Positions 29,495 through 40,850 are shown, counted from the first letter of the stretch. The stretch: DNA of 59,588 bases from Pseudomonas sp. (GCF_028293835.1 NZ_JAQGNX010000023.1:1-59588), one strand, 5' to 3'. Numbers and translations are program-made. Notes: a model not told the origin generated them from the letters alone.

Positions 29495-29896
29495 TCAGTT
29501 AATGATGTCTTCCTGAAACTGGTCCTTCACGTATTTGATTTCAGTCCGGCCATGGGGCGCTGGCAGGCCGTCTTCGCCCAGGTTGACGAAAACCATTTTT
29601 TCCACCGTGAGCACGCTTTTGCGGGTGATCTTGTTACGCACTTCACAGGTCAAGGTGATCGAGGTGCGACCGAACTCGGTGGCGGTGATGCCCAGCTCGA
29701 TGATGTCGCCCTGACGTGAAGCACTGACGAAGTTGATCTCGGAAATGTACTTGGTGACAACCCGCTGGTTGCCTAATTGAACGATGGCGTAAATCGCCGC
29801 CTCCTCGTCGATCCAGCGCAACAGACTGCCGCCGAACAACGTGCCATTGGGGTTGAGGTCTTCGGGTTTAACCCACTTGCGGGTGTGGAAATTCAT
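29495..29896 (-). CDS. Acyl-CoA thioesterase, YciA-like hotdog protein
   Basis: 133 aa from the ATG at 29894-29896; the AGGAG ribosome site lies 5 bases upstream and would overlap the alternative GTG at 29902. Single hotdog domain with the catalytic-type NPNGTLFGGSLLRWIDEEAA motif and VSASRQGDIIELGITATEFGRTSITL. The family hydrolyses acyl-CoAs of varying length in the cytosol. It stands alone, opposite to the ahcY leader, with no linked pathway genes. Confidence 0.85.
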   Translation of the reverse strand: MNFHTRKWVKPEDLNPNGTLFGGSLLRWIDEEAAIYAIVQLGNQRVVTKYISEINFVSASRQGDIIELGITATEFGRTSITLTCEVRNKITRKSVLTVEKMVFVNLGEDGLPAPHGRTEIKYVKDQFQEDIIN

Positions 29897-30025
29897 GCTC
29901 ACTCCTGACCGTCTTGCCGATTGATTCTGATGGATGCGGGCAATAATGGCAGACCCGCCGCATTCTCTCTACGCAGCTGCCTCTATGATGGCCATTAGTT
30001 TCATCGGTTTATGCGACAGAAAGGC

Positions 30026-30054
30026 TTTAGAACAATCGCCAGCACAGCTATAAT
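30026..30054 (+). promoter_or_regulatory. Sigma-70-type promoter of ahcY
   Basis: A perfect TATAAT (30049-30054) with TTTAGA (30026-30031, four matches to TTGACA) at 17 bp spacing. Transcription would start near 30061 and include the SAH riboswitch in a leader of about 180 bases. Confidence 0.65.
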
Positions 30055-30087
30055 CGCCGTCGCTTCAAAACGGTCATCTTCCCTTGA

Positions 30088-31650
<1,563 letters not shown>

Positions 31651-31698
31651 CTGATCGGCGCTTGCGCGCCCGCGATTGATCTCGGCCTGTCCGCTCCC

Positions 31699-31806
31699 CC
31701 TGTGGGAGCGGACTTGTCCGCGAACGAGCGCGAAGCAGTCGCAGGAGCCATCATCGACATTTTGAAGGTCGTTCCGACCTTATCGCGGGCAAGCCCGCTC
31801 CTACAA
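31699..31806. repeat. Paired REP elements (REPIN-like) between ahcY and metF
   Basis: TGTGGGAGCGGACTTGTCCG at the left and CTTATCGCGGGCAAGCCCGC then TCCTACA at the right are two REP sequences in opposite orientation flanking a short spacer, the layout of a REPIN. The right end lies only 15 bases before the metF start. A single REP of this type is at 3596-3640 and a fragment at 8123-8160. Confidence 0.85.
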
Positions 31807-31820
31807 TGAGATCGGCTTTC

Positions 31821-32666
31821 ATGTCCCAAGACCGTGGTTTTAGCTTCGAATTTTTTCCGACCAAGACCGATGCCGGGCATGAAAAATTGCTCGCCACCGC
31901 TCGTCAATTGGCCACGTACAACCCAGATTTCTTTTCCTGCACCTATGGTGCAGGCGGCTCGACCCGAGACCGCACGATCAATACCGTGCTGCAGCTTGAG
32001 CGCGAAGTAAAAGTTCCGGCCGCGCCGCATTTGTCCTGCGTGGGTGACAGCAAGGCAGATTTGCGCGCCCTGCTGACTCAATACAAAGATGCCGGGATCA
32101 AACGCATTGTTGCCCTGCGCGGTGACCTGCCTTCAGGCATGGGCATGTCCAGCGGCGAATTGCGTTACGCCAGCGACCTGGTAGCTTTTATTCGCGCAGA
32201 AACTGGCAGTCATTTTCACATTGAAGTGGCCGCCTATCCGGAAGTGCACCCACAAGCGCGCAATTTCGAAGACGATTTGGCGAATTTCGTGCGCAAGGCT
32301 CAGGCCGGTGCCGACAGCGCCATCACCCAATATTTCTTCAACGCTGACAGCTATTTCTACTTCGTCGAGCGCGTGCGGAAATTGGGGGTAAACATCCCAA
32401 TCGTGCCGGGCATCATGCCGATCACTAACTACAGCAAGCTGGCGCGCTTCTCTGACGCCTGCGGCGCAGAGATCCCGCGCTGGATTCGCAAGCAGCTGGA
32501 AGCTTACGGTGACGACGTCCAAAGCATCCAGGCGTTTGGTGAGCAAGTTATTACCGAAATGTGTAACCGGCTGCTGGAAGGCGGCGCTCCGGGTTTGCAC
32601 TTTTACACCCTGAATCAAGCCGAACCGAGCCTGGCCATCTGGAATAACTTGAAACTGTCCCGCTGA
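31821..32666 (+). CDS. metF: 5,10-methylenetetrahydrofolate reductase
   Basis: 281 aa from the ATG at 31821 (MSQDRGFSFEFFPTKT); an ATG 15 bases earlier lies at the repeat boundary and is less likely. FAD-dependent TIM barrel: FEFFPTKT with the conserved Glu, FFSCTYGAGGSTRDRT, IVALRGDLP, AAYPEVHPQA and TQYFFNADSYFYFVE. It makes 5-methyl-tetrahydrofolate for methionine synthesis, linking folate to the methyl cycle with ahcY. The ribosome site is weak because a REP element lies directly upstream. Confidence 0.96.
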   Translation: MSQDRGFSFEFFPTKTDAGHEKLLATARQLATYNPDFFSCTYGAGGSTRDRTINTVLQLEREVKVPAAPHLSCVGDSKADLRALLTQYKDAGIKRIVALRGDLPSGMGMSSGELRYASDLVAFIRAETGSHFHIEVAAYPEVHPQARNFEDDLANFVRKAQAGADSAITQYFFNADSYFYFVERVRKLGVNIPIVPGIMPITNYSKLARFSDACGAEIPRWIRKQLEAYGDDVQSIQAFGEQVITEMCNRLLEGGAPGLHFYTLNQAEPSLAIWNNLKLSR

Positions 32667-32686
32667 AAACAAATCCAACGTGACAG

Positions 32687-33868
32687 GTGTGCTTGTGTAC
32701 CATCCATGCCTGTTTAATCAGCAAGGTCCCGCACCCGCCGGACCTTGCCGACACCCTGGACTACGGACTTACCCTGTTGACATCTTCACTCTCCACCCCG
32801 CAAGCACCGCAGCTCGTCTATCTGGTTTTTGGTGCGAACACCTACCATCAGGAAGCGGTATTCAGCATTGCCAGCGCTATTGCCGGCATGCGCGAAACGC
32901 CAGGTCAGGCGCTGGACATTCAGGTGTTCACCGACAATCCAGCGCCGTATGCACAATTGCCGGTGCGCATTCGGTCACTGGACAAAGAAACCCGCACGCA
33001 GTGGAGCGCACCCCATGGCTACCATTTTCGGACCAAACACGTAGCGCTGCGCAGTGTGTTGGCGGAATCGGAATGCGCCCTGCTGATCGACACCGATACC
33101 TTTTTCCATTGTTCGCCCCTAAAGCTGTTTGACCGGGTCAAGCCTGGCACCCTGCTGTGCAATGCGTTCGGCCCACGCTATGGCGTTTTTAAACAAGTGC
33201 CGTTGTATGTGGTCCTCGCAGAACGCTTAAGCGCCAGAGGGCTGGCCGACGACGCGATGCCGCTGCTTAACTCCGGGGTTATCGGCCTGATGCGTGAAGA
33301 CGCAAGCGTGCTGGACCACTCCATCGCCTTGATGGACGAGTTTTACCCGGAAGTGGCCACGTCCTATACCCTCGAAGAGTTTTGTCTGAGCGTGGCGGCT
33401 TATCGCAGCAAAACGGTCAACGAGTGCACGGACCTGATCCACCACTACTGGAGCCGCAAACAACTGTTTCGAGCAAAAACTCGCGCGTGGCTGTCAAAGC
33501 ACGAAGACGACCTGCTCAGCACGGCAGCGCTGGATGACACGCGACGGGTAACCACCCACCTACCGCGTCCGGCCACCTGGAAACGCCTGATGTACAAGGC
33601 CGTGACCGCAGGCGTCTCGTCCACGCAACGGCAGTTTTTGCGAGAAATCCTCTACGGTTGCACCTGGCACAGCAATGAATTCGATCGCGCGTGTTCGCCG
33701 GTATGGTGGGAAAAGGCCCGGGAAAACGCGGAACAACGCCTTAAGCACCGACTGGAATCTGCCCAACTTAGCAGTTGGCTGAACCATTGGGGCGTTCGAC
33801 AGATTCTTGGCAAGCGACGCGACGAAATTTACCGGCACCTGCTCGCGCAGGAATCCGCGAAGGGATGA
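32687..33868 (+). CDS. GT-A type glycosyltransferase-like protein
   Basis: Up to 393 aa; the first 30-45 residues are not conserved-looking and the true start may be a TTG or other codon near 32777, ahead of QLVYLVFGANTYHQEAVFSI. The catalytic-type DxD motif appears in SECALLIDTDTFFHCSP, and LNSGVIGLMRED resembles glycosyltransferase family 8-like donors. No signal peptide or membrane segment is seen, so it is cytoplasmic or peripheral. A known pathway cannot be assigned. It follows metF by 20 bases but is unrelated in function, and is followed by a periplasmic binding protein gene. Confidence 0.7.
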   Translation: MCLCTIHACLISKVPHPPDLADTLDYGLTLLTSSLSTPQAPQLVYLVFGANTYHQEAVFSIASAIAGMRETPGQALDIQVFTDNPAPYAQLPVRIRSLDKETRTQWSAPHGYHFRTKHVALRSVLAESECALLIDTDTFFHCSPLKLFDRVKPGTLLCNAFGPRYGVFKQVPLYVVLAERLSARGLADDAMPLLNSGVIGLMREDASVLDHSIALMDEFYPEVATSYTLEEFCLSVAAYRSKTVNECTDLIHHYWSRKQLFRAKTRAWLSKHEDDLLSTAALDDTRRVTTHLPRPATWKRLMYKAVTAGVSSTQRQFLREILYGCTWHSNEFDRACSPVWWEKARENAEQRLKHRLESAQLSSWLNHWGVRQILGKRRDEIYRHLLAQESAKG

Positions 33869-33933
33869 TCCGCCCGGTCATACGCCACGATCCGGCTCTT
33901 TTCTTTAATCAGCGCCCGTCGTAATCTCCGCTC

Positions 33934-34764
33934 ATGCTTGCTCCCACCTGGTTTTTGACCGCCCTTCTTTTCGCCTGCCTGAGCTTCACTGCGTCGGGTG
34001 AAACACTGCATATCGTGACCGAACCCTGGGCGCCGTATGTGTACATCGAAAACGGTCAGGCACGGGGGCTGGATTACGAAACCACCGCGATCGTTTTCGA
34101 GCGGCTGGGTATCGACGTGAAGTGGGAGTTTTTGCCCTGGAGGCGTTGCCTCTCGATGCTTCAGCAAGGACAGGCGGACGGCGCGCTGGATATCTTCAAG
34201 CGGAGCGAGCGTGACGAATTACTGCTGTACCCCAGCGAGCCACTGTCTGAGGTCGAGTGGGTGTTGTTTGACGCTAACGCCCGCCCTCATCCGTTTTTGA
34301 CAATGGAAGACTTGCGTGGCCTGACCATCGGGATTTCGCCGGGTTATCTGTACAGCACGGCGTTCGACGCATCGACGGTGTTCACTCGCGAACCCGCGCC
34401 AAGCCATGAAGCTAACTTCGGCAAGCTACTGTTGGGTCGGATTGACATGGTGATCACTGACCGCCGCGTCGGTCAGTATGTGCTGAAGCAAATGAAGGCC
34501 CAGGCCCTGGTTAGCCAGTCTTCCACCGTCCTGGGCCGAGAGCCGGAGTACCTCGCACTGCGCAGAAATGCTGGCATGGACCTGCTGGTGCAGCGGTTTG
34601 GCGCCGAGCTTAAACGATTCAAGCGCGAGCCGGCGTATGCCGAGTTATTGTCCCGCTACACTGGCGAGAGCATGCCAGCAGAGACTTTGCACGCTGGAGA
34701 GCCTGAGCCTTCTGCCGCTACGCCCAATAAAACCGTTGAGCAGCAGGAAAGCGGCGCGCGGTGA
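33934..34764 (+). CDS. Family 3 periplasmic solute-binding protein, orphan
   Basis: 276 aa. A signal peptide (ends around FTASGE) leads into a family 3 binding protein fold: LHIVTEPWAPYVYIENGQARGLDYETTAIVFERLGI, GALDIFKRSERDELLLYPSEPL and LLGRIDMVITDRR. The C-terminal 30 residues are Pro/Glu-rich and unstructured. No ABC permease or ATPase lies nearby. Relatives of this short orphan type bind amino acids or act in signalling; ligand unknown. It follows the glycosyltransferase-like gene by 65 bases. Confidence 0.75.
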   Translation: MLAPTWFLTALLFACLSFTASGETLHIVTEPWAPYVYIENGQARGLDYETTAIVFERLGIDVKWEFLPWRRCLSMLQQGQADGALDIFKRSERDELLLYPSEPLSEVEWVLFDANARPHPFLTMEDLRGLTIGISPGYLYSTAFDASTVFTREPAPSHEANFGKLLLGRIDMVITDRRVGQYVLKQMKAQALVSQSSTVLGREPEYLALRRNAGMDLLVQRFGAELKRFKREPAYAELLSRYTGESMPAETLHAGEPEPSAATPNKTVEQQESGAR

Positions 34765-34984
34765 TTGCTCTGTTATACTCTGGCCTTCCCGTCAGGCTTA
34801 CGCCCGGACGCTCCGCCTTGCAACAGACCTTTTGATCACGCCAGTCGCGCCTTTTCCTTCCCGCGACGACGTGCCGAAATGACTTAAAGGCCCAGCAGGA
34901 CCGGACGAGATTGCGTTATCTAAACGCCATTCGCCAGGCAAGACCATTCTTATGGGCATCGCCCTAACTAAAACAGGATTACTC
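34756..34984 (+). promoter_or_regulatory. Promoter and long 5' leader of the RhlE-type helicase gene
   Basis: An extended -10 element (TGTTATACT, with TATACT at 34774-34779) just after the preceding stop predicts a start near 34787 and a leader of about 200 bases. Long leaders are common for cold-shock DEAD-box helicase mRNAs. No known RNA family was recognised in it. Confidence 0.45.
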
Positions 34985-36886
34985 ATGTCCTTTGCTTCCC
35001 TCGGTCTCTCCGAGGCTTTAGTCAGCGCCATCGAGGCCGCTGGCTATACCCAGCCTACTCCAGTGCAACAGCGGGCCATTCCCGCCGTGTTGCAAGGTCG
35101 CGACCTGATGGTTGCGGCCCAGACAGGTACTGGTAAAACCGGCGGTTTCGCCCTTCCGATTCTGGAACGGTTATTCCCCAACGGTCATCCGGACAAGTCC
35201 CAGCGTCACGGCCCGCGCCAACCTCGCGTCCTGGTCCTGACCCCAACCCGCGAACTTGCGGCGCAAGTGCATGACAGCTTCAAGGTCTATGCCAAAAACC
35301 TGAAGTTCGTCAGTGCGGTGATCTTCGGCGGTGTCGGTACGAATCCACAGGTCCAGGCCATGGCCCGAGGCGTTGACGTGTTGGTGGCCTGCCCAGGTCG
35401 CCTGCTCGATCTGGCTGGCCAAGGCAGCGTCGACCTGTCCCACGTTGAAATCCTCGTGCTCGACGAAGCCGACCGGATGCTCGACATGGGCTTCGTCCAT
35501 GATGTGAAAAAGGTCCTGGCCCGTCTGCCGTCAAAACGTCAGAACCTGCTGTTCTCGGCGACCTTTTCCAACGACATCACGGCCTTGGCCGGCAAGCTGT
35601 TGCATAACCCGGAACGCATTGAAGTCACGCCGCCGAACACCACGGTTGAGCGTATCGAACAGCGCGTTTTCCGCTTGTCGTCGAGCCATAAGCGCTCGTT
35701 ACTGGCACATTTGATTACAGCCGGCGCCTGGGAACAGGTTCTGGTCTTTACCCGGACCAAGCACGGTGCCAACCGTCTGGCCGAGTACCTGGATAAACAC
35801 GGCCTCTCCGCCGTGGCGATTCACGGTAACAAAAGCCAGAATGCACGAACCAAAGCCCTGGCCGACTTCAAGGCCGGTGCCGTACGCATCATGGTCGCTA
35901 CCGATATCGCCGCTCGTGGCCTGGATATCGATCAGTTGCCCCATGTGGTCAACTTTGAATTGCCGAACGTTGATGAAGATTACGTTCACCGTATCGGCCG
36001 CACTGGCCGCGCGGGCCGCAGCGGTGAAGCTATTTCTTTGGTTGCACCGGATGAAGAGAAGCTGCTCAAAAGCATTGAACGCATGACCCGGCAGAAGATC
36101 TCCGACGGCGATCTGATGGGCTTCGACATCACGGCCGTTGAAGCCGAAAAGCCAGAAGTACGCGAGCGCCCGGATGTGCGTGCTAATCCACGCGCCCCCC
36201 GTGGCCCACGCGGTGATGGTCCTGCCGGTGGTGGTGGCGGCAGCGGTCGCAAGGACAAAGGCAAGGACCGTGGCCAGGAAAAACCTGCGGCGGCTGCAGC
36301 ACGTCCTGAGCGCGCCGAGCGTCCAGCACAAAAGCCTCGCGAAGGTACTCCGGCCCGCGAACAGCGTCAGCCTGCCCCGCGCTCTGATCGTGCGCCGGAC
36401 GAGTTTCTGGATGACGAAGTGGATAACTTCGGTAACCGCGCTGATTACGTCAGCCCATACCCGAACAAAGGCCAAGGCCGTGGTCGGCGTCCGGGCGCAC
36501 CTGCTCCGGCAGCCGTCGCGGGCGGTGCAGCACCTGCTGCTCGCGCACCAAGCCAAGGCCGTCCAAGCGGTCCACGCACCGGCACCGGCGCCACGACTGG
36601 CACACCGCCTGCCAAACGCACCGGCGGCGGTCCGCGTAATGGCGCACCTCGCGACGGTCAAGCCCGTCGTGAAGAGCAACCACGCAACCGCCGTCCGGCC
36701 CGTGATGATCAACCCGCGCGCCAAGAGCCCGCCGTTCGCGGCCCGCGCGACGGTCAGCCTGCGCCGACCATCGTGCACAAAGAGTCCAAGACCGACCGTT
36801 TCCCTTCGGCTGAGCAATTGGACCAACTGCCAAGCCGCCCACGCGGCGAGAAGCCAGCACTGCTGACGCGTAATCGCGAAGGTTGA
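34985..36886 (+). CDS. DEAD-box RNA helicase of the RhlE group
   Basis: 633 aa from the ATG at 34985; an upstream ATG at 34952 adds 11 residues without support. Helicase motifs: Q motif ([13 protein letters not shown]), AAQTGTGKT (I), VLTPTREL (Ia), [12 protein letters not shown] (II), FSATF (III), [13 protein letters not shown] (V) and [10 protein letters not shown] (VI). After about residue 385 comes a 240-residue low-complexity tail rich in Arg, Pro, Gly and Ala, likely an RNA-binding and phase-separating region. It should help unwind structured RNA in ribosome assembly, decay or cold growth. A strong terminator follows. Confidence 0.92.
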   Translation: MSFASLGLSEALVSAIEAAGYTQPTPVQQRAIPAVLQGRDLMVAAQTGTGKTGGFALPILERLFPNGHPDKSQRHGPRQPRVLVLTPTRELAAQVHDSFKVYAKNLKFVSAVIFGGVGTNPQVQAMARGVDVLVACPGRLLDLAGQGSVDLSHVEILVLDEADRMLDMGFVHDVKKVLARLPSKRQNLLFSATFSNDITALAGKLLHNPERIEVTPPNTTVERIEQRVFRLSSSHKRSLLAHLITAGAWEQVLVFTRTKHGANRLAEYLDKHGLSAVAIHGNKSQNARTKALADFKAGAVRIMVATDIAARGLDIDQLPHVVNFELPNVDEDYVHRIGRTGRAGRSGEAISLVAPDEEKLLKSIERMTRQKISDGDLMGFDITAVEAEKPEVRERPDVRANPRAPRGPRGDGPAGGGGGSGRKDKGKDRGQEKPAAAAARPERAERPAQKPREGTPAREQRQPAPRSDRAPDEFLDDEVDNFGNRADYVSPYPNKGQGRGRRPGAPAPAAVAGGAAPAARAPSQGRPSGPRTGTGATTGTPPAKRTGGGPRNGAPRDGQARREEQPRNRRPARDDQPARQEPAVRGPRDGQPAPTIVHKESKTDRFPSAEQLDQLPSRPRGEKPALLTRNREG

Positions 36887-36897
36887 GCTAGCGGATA

Positions 36898-36928
36898 GAA
36901 AAACGCCCCGATCGGGGCGTTTTTTTTG
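36898..36928 (+). terminator. Rho-independent terminator after the helicase gene
   Basis: ACGCCCCGA/TCGGGGCGT is a perfect 9-bp palindromic stem followed by eight T and preceded by A-run, so it can work in both directions. Confidence 0.92.
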
Positions 36929-36951
36929 TCCGCGGTTAAGGGATATTCCCC

Positions 36952-37029
36952 TGTAGGAGCCAACTTGTTGGCGAGAGGGCATATGCGGTGCATCATTTAT
37001 AACGCCTCGCCAACAAGTTGGCTCCTACA
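36952..37029. repeat. Palindromic repeat, GGAGCCAAC family
   Basis: TGTAGGAGCCAACTTGTTGG and its exact inverted copy CCAACAAGTTGGCTCCTACA bracket a GGCGAGAGGG/AACGCCTCGCC stem. It lies between two terminators of convergent genes. Confidence 0.92.
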
Positions 37030-37055
37030 GAATGTTGCTTTAGTTCCGGATACAA

Positions 37056-37082
37056 AAACGCCGACCCTAAGGCCGGCGTTTG
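37056..37082 (-). terminator. Terminator after yceI
   Basis: Read on the minus strand: AAACGCCGGCC, loop, GGTCGGCGTTTTT. The stem AACGCCG/CGGCGTT ends in a T-run and lies 20 bases after the yceI stop. Confidence 0.8.
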
Positions 37083-37102
37083 GGTGTCACTCAGTAAAAC
37101 GC

Positions 37103-37699
37103 TTACTTGGCTTTAACACCTTCGAACGCGATGATCAGTTCCAGCGACTCGGAAGCCGGACCCAGATCCATCATCGTGCCGAAATCAGAACGCTTGATCG
37201 TGGTGGTGCCTTCGAAGCCAGCACGGTAGCCGCCCCACGGATCCTTGCCTTCACCGAGGAAGGTGGACTTGACCACAACCGACTTGGTAACACCGTGCAG
37301 GGTAAGGTCGCCCGTTACGTCAGCAGTCACTTTACCGTCAGCATCTTTACCGGTCGTTTTGACTGAGGTAGAGACAAATGTAGCTTCAGGGTACTTGGCG
37401 ACATCGAGGAAATCCTTGCTGCTGATGTGCTTGTCGCGTTCAGCCTGGTTAGTGAAAACGCTGGCGGTTTTCAGCGTAATGCTGATCTTGCTGTCTTCAG
37501 GTTTCGCGGCATCAAAGCTGAACGAACCGTCCCAATCCTTGAACGTGCCGTAGATGAAGCTGTAGCCCAAGTGGCTGATCTTGAAGTTGATGAAGGCGTG
37601 TTGACCTTCCTTGTCGACTTTGTAATCAGCGGCCATCGCCTGACCGGCCGACAACAAAGCGGTACCCAGTGCCAGAGCGGCGAAAGTCTTCTTCAACAT
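37103..37699 (-). CDS. YceI-family periplasmic lipocalin-like protein
   Basis: 198 aa from the ATG at 37697-37699. A signal peptide (ends SAGQAMAA) precedes the YceI beta-barrel: [32 protein letters not shown], the repeated TSVKTTGKD and [16 protein letters not shown] strands, and [13 protein letters not shown]. The family binds isoprenoid or fatty-amide lipids, and the P. aeruginosa counterpart has been reported as a secreted small protease (PasP). It follows the cytochrome b561 gene by 26 bases, a pairing conserved in many bacteria, which suggests a link with quinone chemistry. Confidence 0.9.
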   Translation of the reverse strand: MLKKTFAALALGTALLSAGQAMAADYKVDKEGQHAFINFKISHLGYSFIYGTFKDWDGSFSFDAAKPEDSKISITLKTASVFTNQAERDKHISSKDFLDVAKYPEATFVSTSVKTTGKDADGKVTADVTGDLTLHGVTKSVVVKSTFLGEGKDPWGGYRAGFEGTTTIKRSDFGTMMDLGPASESLELIIAFEGVKAK

Positions 37700-37725
37700 G
37701 CTGTAATTCCTGTTTGGTTTGAACA

Positions 37726-38274
37726 TTAGTCGCGACCCAACATGCGCGTAAGGGTCGCATCGCGATCAATAAAGTGGTGCTTCAACGCTGCAAGACCGTG
37801 AAGGACTGAGAAAACCACCAGCGTCCAGGCCAGGTATAAATGAATGGCACCAGCGACATCTGCCTGATCAGGGATGCTGTCGATCAACGACGGCACTTCG
37901 AACAGGCCAAACACCGAGATCCCCACACCGTCGGCGGTGGAAATGAGGTAACCGGCAAACATCGTGGCAAACAGCACGACATATAAAAACAGATGACCCA
38001 GCCTGGCCCCCAGACGCGTCCATTTGCCGTGAGTAGCAAGGGCCGTAGGCGGCGGACTGATCCAACGCCAAATCACCCGGAACGACATCACGGCAAACAG
38101 TGTGAGGCCGATGCTTTTGTGCAGGTCCGGCGCGGCTTTGCGCCAGGCGTCGTAGTAATCGAGCCCAACCATCCACAACCCGAGCGCGAACAAACCGAAC
38201 ACTACGACCGCCATGCTCCAGTGCAGCGTCATGCCGACCAGACCGTAACGAGAGGATGAGTTGCGTAGCTGCAT
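37726..38274 (-). CDS. Cytochrome b561-type membrane protein (YceJ-like)
   Basis: 182 aa, four transmembrane segments. Heme-ligand His residues appear in [29 protein letters not shown] and [12 protein letters not shown]. Family members are di-heme b proteins that move electrons between the quinone pool and periplasmic partners, including superoxide-driven types. It is the first gene of the pair with yceI. The promoter should lie in 38275-38573. Confidence 0.9.
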   Translation of the reverse strand: MQLRNSSSRYGLVGMTLHWSMAVVVFGLFALGLWMVGLDYYDAWRKAAPDLHKSIGLTLFAVMSFRVIWRWISPPPTALATHGKWTRLGARLGHLFLYVVLFATMFAGYLISTADGVGISVFGLFEVPSLIDSIPDQADVAGAIHLYLAWTLVVFSVLHGLAALKHHFIDRDATLTRMLGRD

Positions 38275-38573
38275 ACCGATTACCTTCTAAGAATGGGTCC
38301 AAGATTAGCTTTTTATCTATCGAATGGAAGCGCAAATTTTCGCTACGAAATATCGAGAAATACGATCATTATTCGGTCAGGGCAATCCGAACGCCAGCAT
38401 CCTGATAATGCCCATTGGACCATACTGCGCCGTGACAACCGGACATTCGACTCCGACGAGCGGAGCTAACCGGTCAATCTGCGTTACAAGAGGTTGTTCC
38501 GCAGTCATGCATTGCATAGGCTTGCGCGATTGTTTGCCCTCGCGCGAAGCGAGTTGTCATCAGGAGATTACGA
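38275..38573. other. Divergent promoter region between cytochrome b561 and bioA
   Basis: 299 bases with no convincing gene. The 38275-38400 part is AT-rich and probably holds the cytochrome b561 promoter; AGGAG at 38560 is the bioA ribosome site. A small open frame across the region lacks codon bias and a ribosome site. Confidence 0.4.
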
Positions 38574-39980
38574 ATGGGCTTGAATAACCAGTGGATGCAA
38601 CGCGACCTCGCGGTGCTTTGGCACCCTTGCACCCAGATGAAAGACCACGAAAGCTTGCCGCTTATCCCGATCAAAAGCGGCAAAGGCGTATGGCTCGAAG
38701 ATTTCGAAGGCAAACGCTACCTTGATGCTGTCAGTTCATGGTGGGTCAATGTGTTTGGCCATTCCAACCCACGTATTAATCAGCGGATCAAGGATCAGGT
38801 CGACCAACTGGAACACGTGATTCTGGCCGGTTTCAGCCATCAGCCGGTCATCGAGCTTTCCGAACGCCTGATCAAGATGACGCCTGAGGGTCTGACCCGC
38901 TGCTTTTACGCCGACAACGGTTCTTCGTGCATCGAAGTCGCGTTGAAAATGAGCTTCCACTACTGGCTCAATCGCGGTCAGCCGAACAAAAAGCGTTTCG
39001 TCACCTTGACCAACAGTTATCACGGCGAAACCATGGCCGCCATGTCGGTAGGCGATGTGCCGCTGTTTACCGAGACCTACAAAGCGCTGTTGCTGGACAC
39101 GATTAAAGTGCCGAGCCCCGATTGCTACCATCGCCCCGAAGGCATGAGCTGGGAAGAACATTCGCGCAACATGTTCGCCGCCATGGAGCAGACCCTGGCC
39201 GAGCACCACGACACCGTGGCAGCCGTAATCGTCGAGCCGTTGATTCAGGGCGCTGGCGGCATGCGCATGTATGACCCGATCTACCTCAAGCTGCTGCGCG
39301 ATGCCTGTGATCGCTACGGTGTGCACTTGATTCATGATGAAATCGCGGTGGGTTTCGGCCGCACCGGTACCATGTTCGCCTGCGAGCAAGCCGGCATCAC
39401 CCCGGATTTCCTGTGCTTGTCCAAAGCGCTTACCGGTGGTTATCTGCCCCTGGCCGCCTGCATCACTACCGACGACGTGTACAACGCGTTTTACGATGAC
39501 TACTCATCCTTGCGGGCCTTCCTGCATTCCCACAGCTACACCGGAAATCCCCTGGCCTGTGCGGCGGCATTGGCGACACTGGATATTTTCGAGCAGGACA
39601 ACGTCATCGAAAACAACAAGGCCCTGGCTGCACGAATGGCCAGCGCGACCGCGCATTTGGTTGATCACCCTAACGTGGCTGAAGTGCGCCAGACCGGCAT
39701 GGCTCTGGCCATCGAAATGGTCCAGGACAAGGCTACAAAAACTGCCTATCCGTGGCAGGAACGACGTGGTTTGAAAGTGTTCCAGCATGCACTGGAGCGC
39801 GGCGCCCTGTTGCGTCCGCTGGGCAGCGTGGTGTATTTCTTGCCGCCGTATGTGATCACGCCGGAAGAAATCGACTTTCTGGCCGCGGTCGCCACAGAAG
39901 GCATCGACATCGCAACCCGCACCCATGTCAGCGTTGCCGTGCACGAAAATTATCATCCGGATTTTCGTGATCCGGGCTAA
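38574..39980 (+). CDS. bioA: Adenosylmethionine-8-amino-7-oxononanoate aminotransferase
   Basis: 468 aa. Class III PLP aminotransferase: WHPCTQMKDHESLPLIPI at the start is typical of BioA, then SSWWVNVFGHSNP, YADNGSSCIEVALKM, HDEIAVGFGRTGTMFACEQ and LCLSKALTGGYLPLA with the PLP-binding Lys. It converts 7-keto-8-aminopelargonate to 7,8-diaminopelargonate using SAM as amino donor in biotin synthesis. AGGAG precedes the ATG. Other bio genes are not in the window. rsmE follows by 77 bases on the same strand. Confidence 0.95.
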   Translation: MGLNNQWMQRDLAVLWHPCTQMKDHESLPLIPIKSGKGVWLEDFEGKRYLDAVSSWWVNVFGHSNPRINQRIKDQVDQLEHVILAGFSHQPVIELSERLIKMTPEGLTRCFYADNGSSCIEVALKMSFHYWLNRGQPNKKRFVTLTNSYHGETMAAMSVGDVPLFTETYKALLLDTIKVPSPDCYHRPEGMSWEEHSRNMFAAMEQTLAEHHDTVAAVIVEPLIQGAGGMRMYDPIYLKLLRDACDRYGVHLIHDEIAVGFGRTGTMFACEQAGITPDFLCLSKALTGGYLPLAACITTDDVYNAFYDDYSSLRAFLHSHSYTGNPLACAAALATLDIFEQDNVIENNKALAARMASATAHLVDHPNVAEVRQTGMALAIEMVQDKATKTAYPWQERRGLKVFQHALERGALLRPLGSVVYFLPPYVITPEEIDFLAAVATEGIDIATRTHVSVAVHENYHPDFRDPG

Positions 39981-40057
39981 GCAGCACGGGTACACATACT
40001 CCTACAGGGGAACATGCATTTGAAGAAGCACTGTTTACTAAATCCCAGAGACCCAAC

Positions 40058-40777
40058 ATGAGACTGTCCCGCTTTTTTATCGATGCGCCATTGAGCCTTG
40101 GCGAACACGAATTGCCAGAAGCCCAGGCGCACTACATTGGCCGAGTGCTGCGCATGGCCGAAGGTGACGCGCTGCAATTGTTCGACGGTTCGGGCAATGA
40201 ATTTCGCGGCACATTACTGGAAGTCGGCAAGAAACGCGTGCGGGTGACACTCGACGAACAGTTCGCCGGACAAACCGAGTCGCCACTGAAAATCCATCTG
40301 GGCCAGGGCTTATCACGGGGTGAGCGCATGGACTGGGCGATTCAGAAGGCCACCGAATTGGGTGTTCGTGAAATAACACCGATCATTAGCGAGCGCTGTG
40401 AGGTTCGTCTCAAAGACGAGCGCGCCGAGAAGCGCCAACTGCACTGGAAACAAATCGCAATCAGTGCCTGCGAGCAATGCGGGCGCTCGGTGGTGCCGGT
40501 GATCCATCCGCCGCTGGTACTGGCCGATTGGCTGAAGCAAACCGATGCCGATTTGAAACTGGTGTTGCACCCGGTTGCCGAACCACTGACCCGGCACGAC
40601 CGCCCGTTCACCCTGGCCTTTTTGATTGGCCCGGAAGGTGGCCTCAACGATGCCGAAATCCATCAGGCGAAAGCTGCTGGCTTCCACGCCGCCCGCCTCG
40701 GCCCCCGTGTACTGCGAACCGAAACCGCACCCGTGGTCGCATTAAGCATCGCACAACAACTGTGGGGTGATTTCTGA
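40058..40777 (+). CDS. rsmE: 16S rRNA m3U1498 methyltransferase
   Basis: 239 aa. N-terminal PUA-like domain (HYIGRVLRMAEGDALQLFDGSG) and a C-terminal SPOUT methyltransferase with the knot motifs FLIGPEGGLNDAEIHQAKAAGF and LGPRVLRTETAPVVAL. It methylates U1498 in 16S rRNA. The gene follows bioA in the same orientation as in other Pseudomonas and may share its transcript. Confidence 0.95.
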   Translation: MRLSRFFIDAPLSLGEHELPEAQAHYIGRVLRMAEGDALQLFDGSGNEFRGTLLEVGKKRVRVTLDEQFAGQTESPLKIHLGQGLSRGERMDWAIQKATELGVREITPIISERCEVRLKDERAEKRQLHWKQIAISACEQCGRSVVPVIHPPLVLADWLKQTDADLKLVLHPVAEPLTRHDRPFTLAFLIGPEGGLNDAEIHQAKAAGFHAARLGPRVLRTETAPVVALSIAQQLWGDF

Positions 40778-40792
40778 GATCGGAACAACCCC

Positions 40793-40850
40793 AAGGAGCC
40801 AACTTGTAGGCGAGGACCTTGCTGGGCCGCCTCGCTACTCGCCTCACAAT
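40793..40850. repeat. Truncated GGAGCCAAC-family repeat
   Basis: AAGGAGCCAACTTGTAGGCGA matches the left arm of the family up to its stem (shown here in part), but the right arm is lost apart from a short CTCGC remnant. It lies between the rsmE stop and the hemolysin III stop. Confidence 0.6.

Noticed and set aside
38324..38587. Possible small gene before bioA
   Set aside because: No ribosome site, no codon bias, no conserved features, and it runs into the bioA start.
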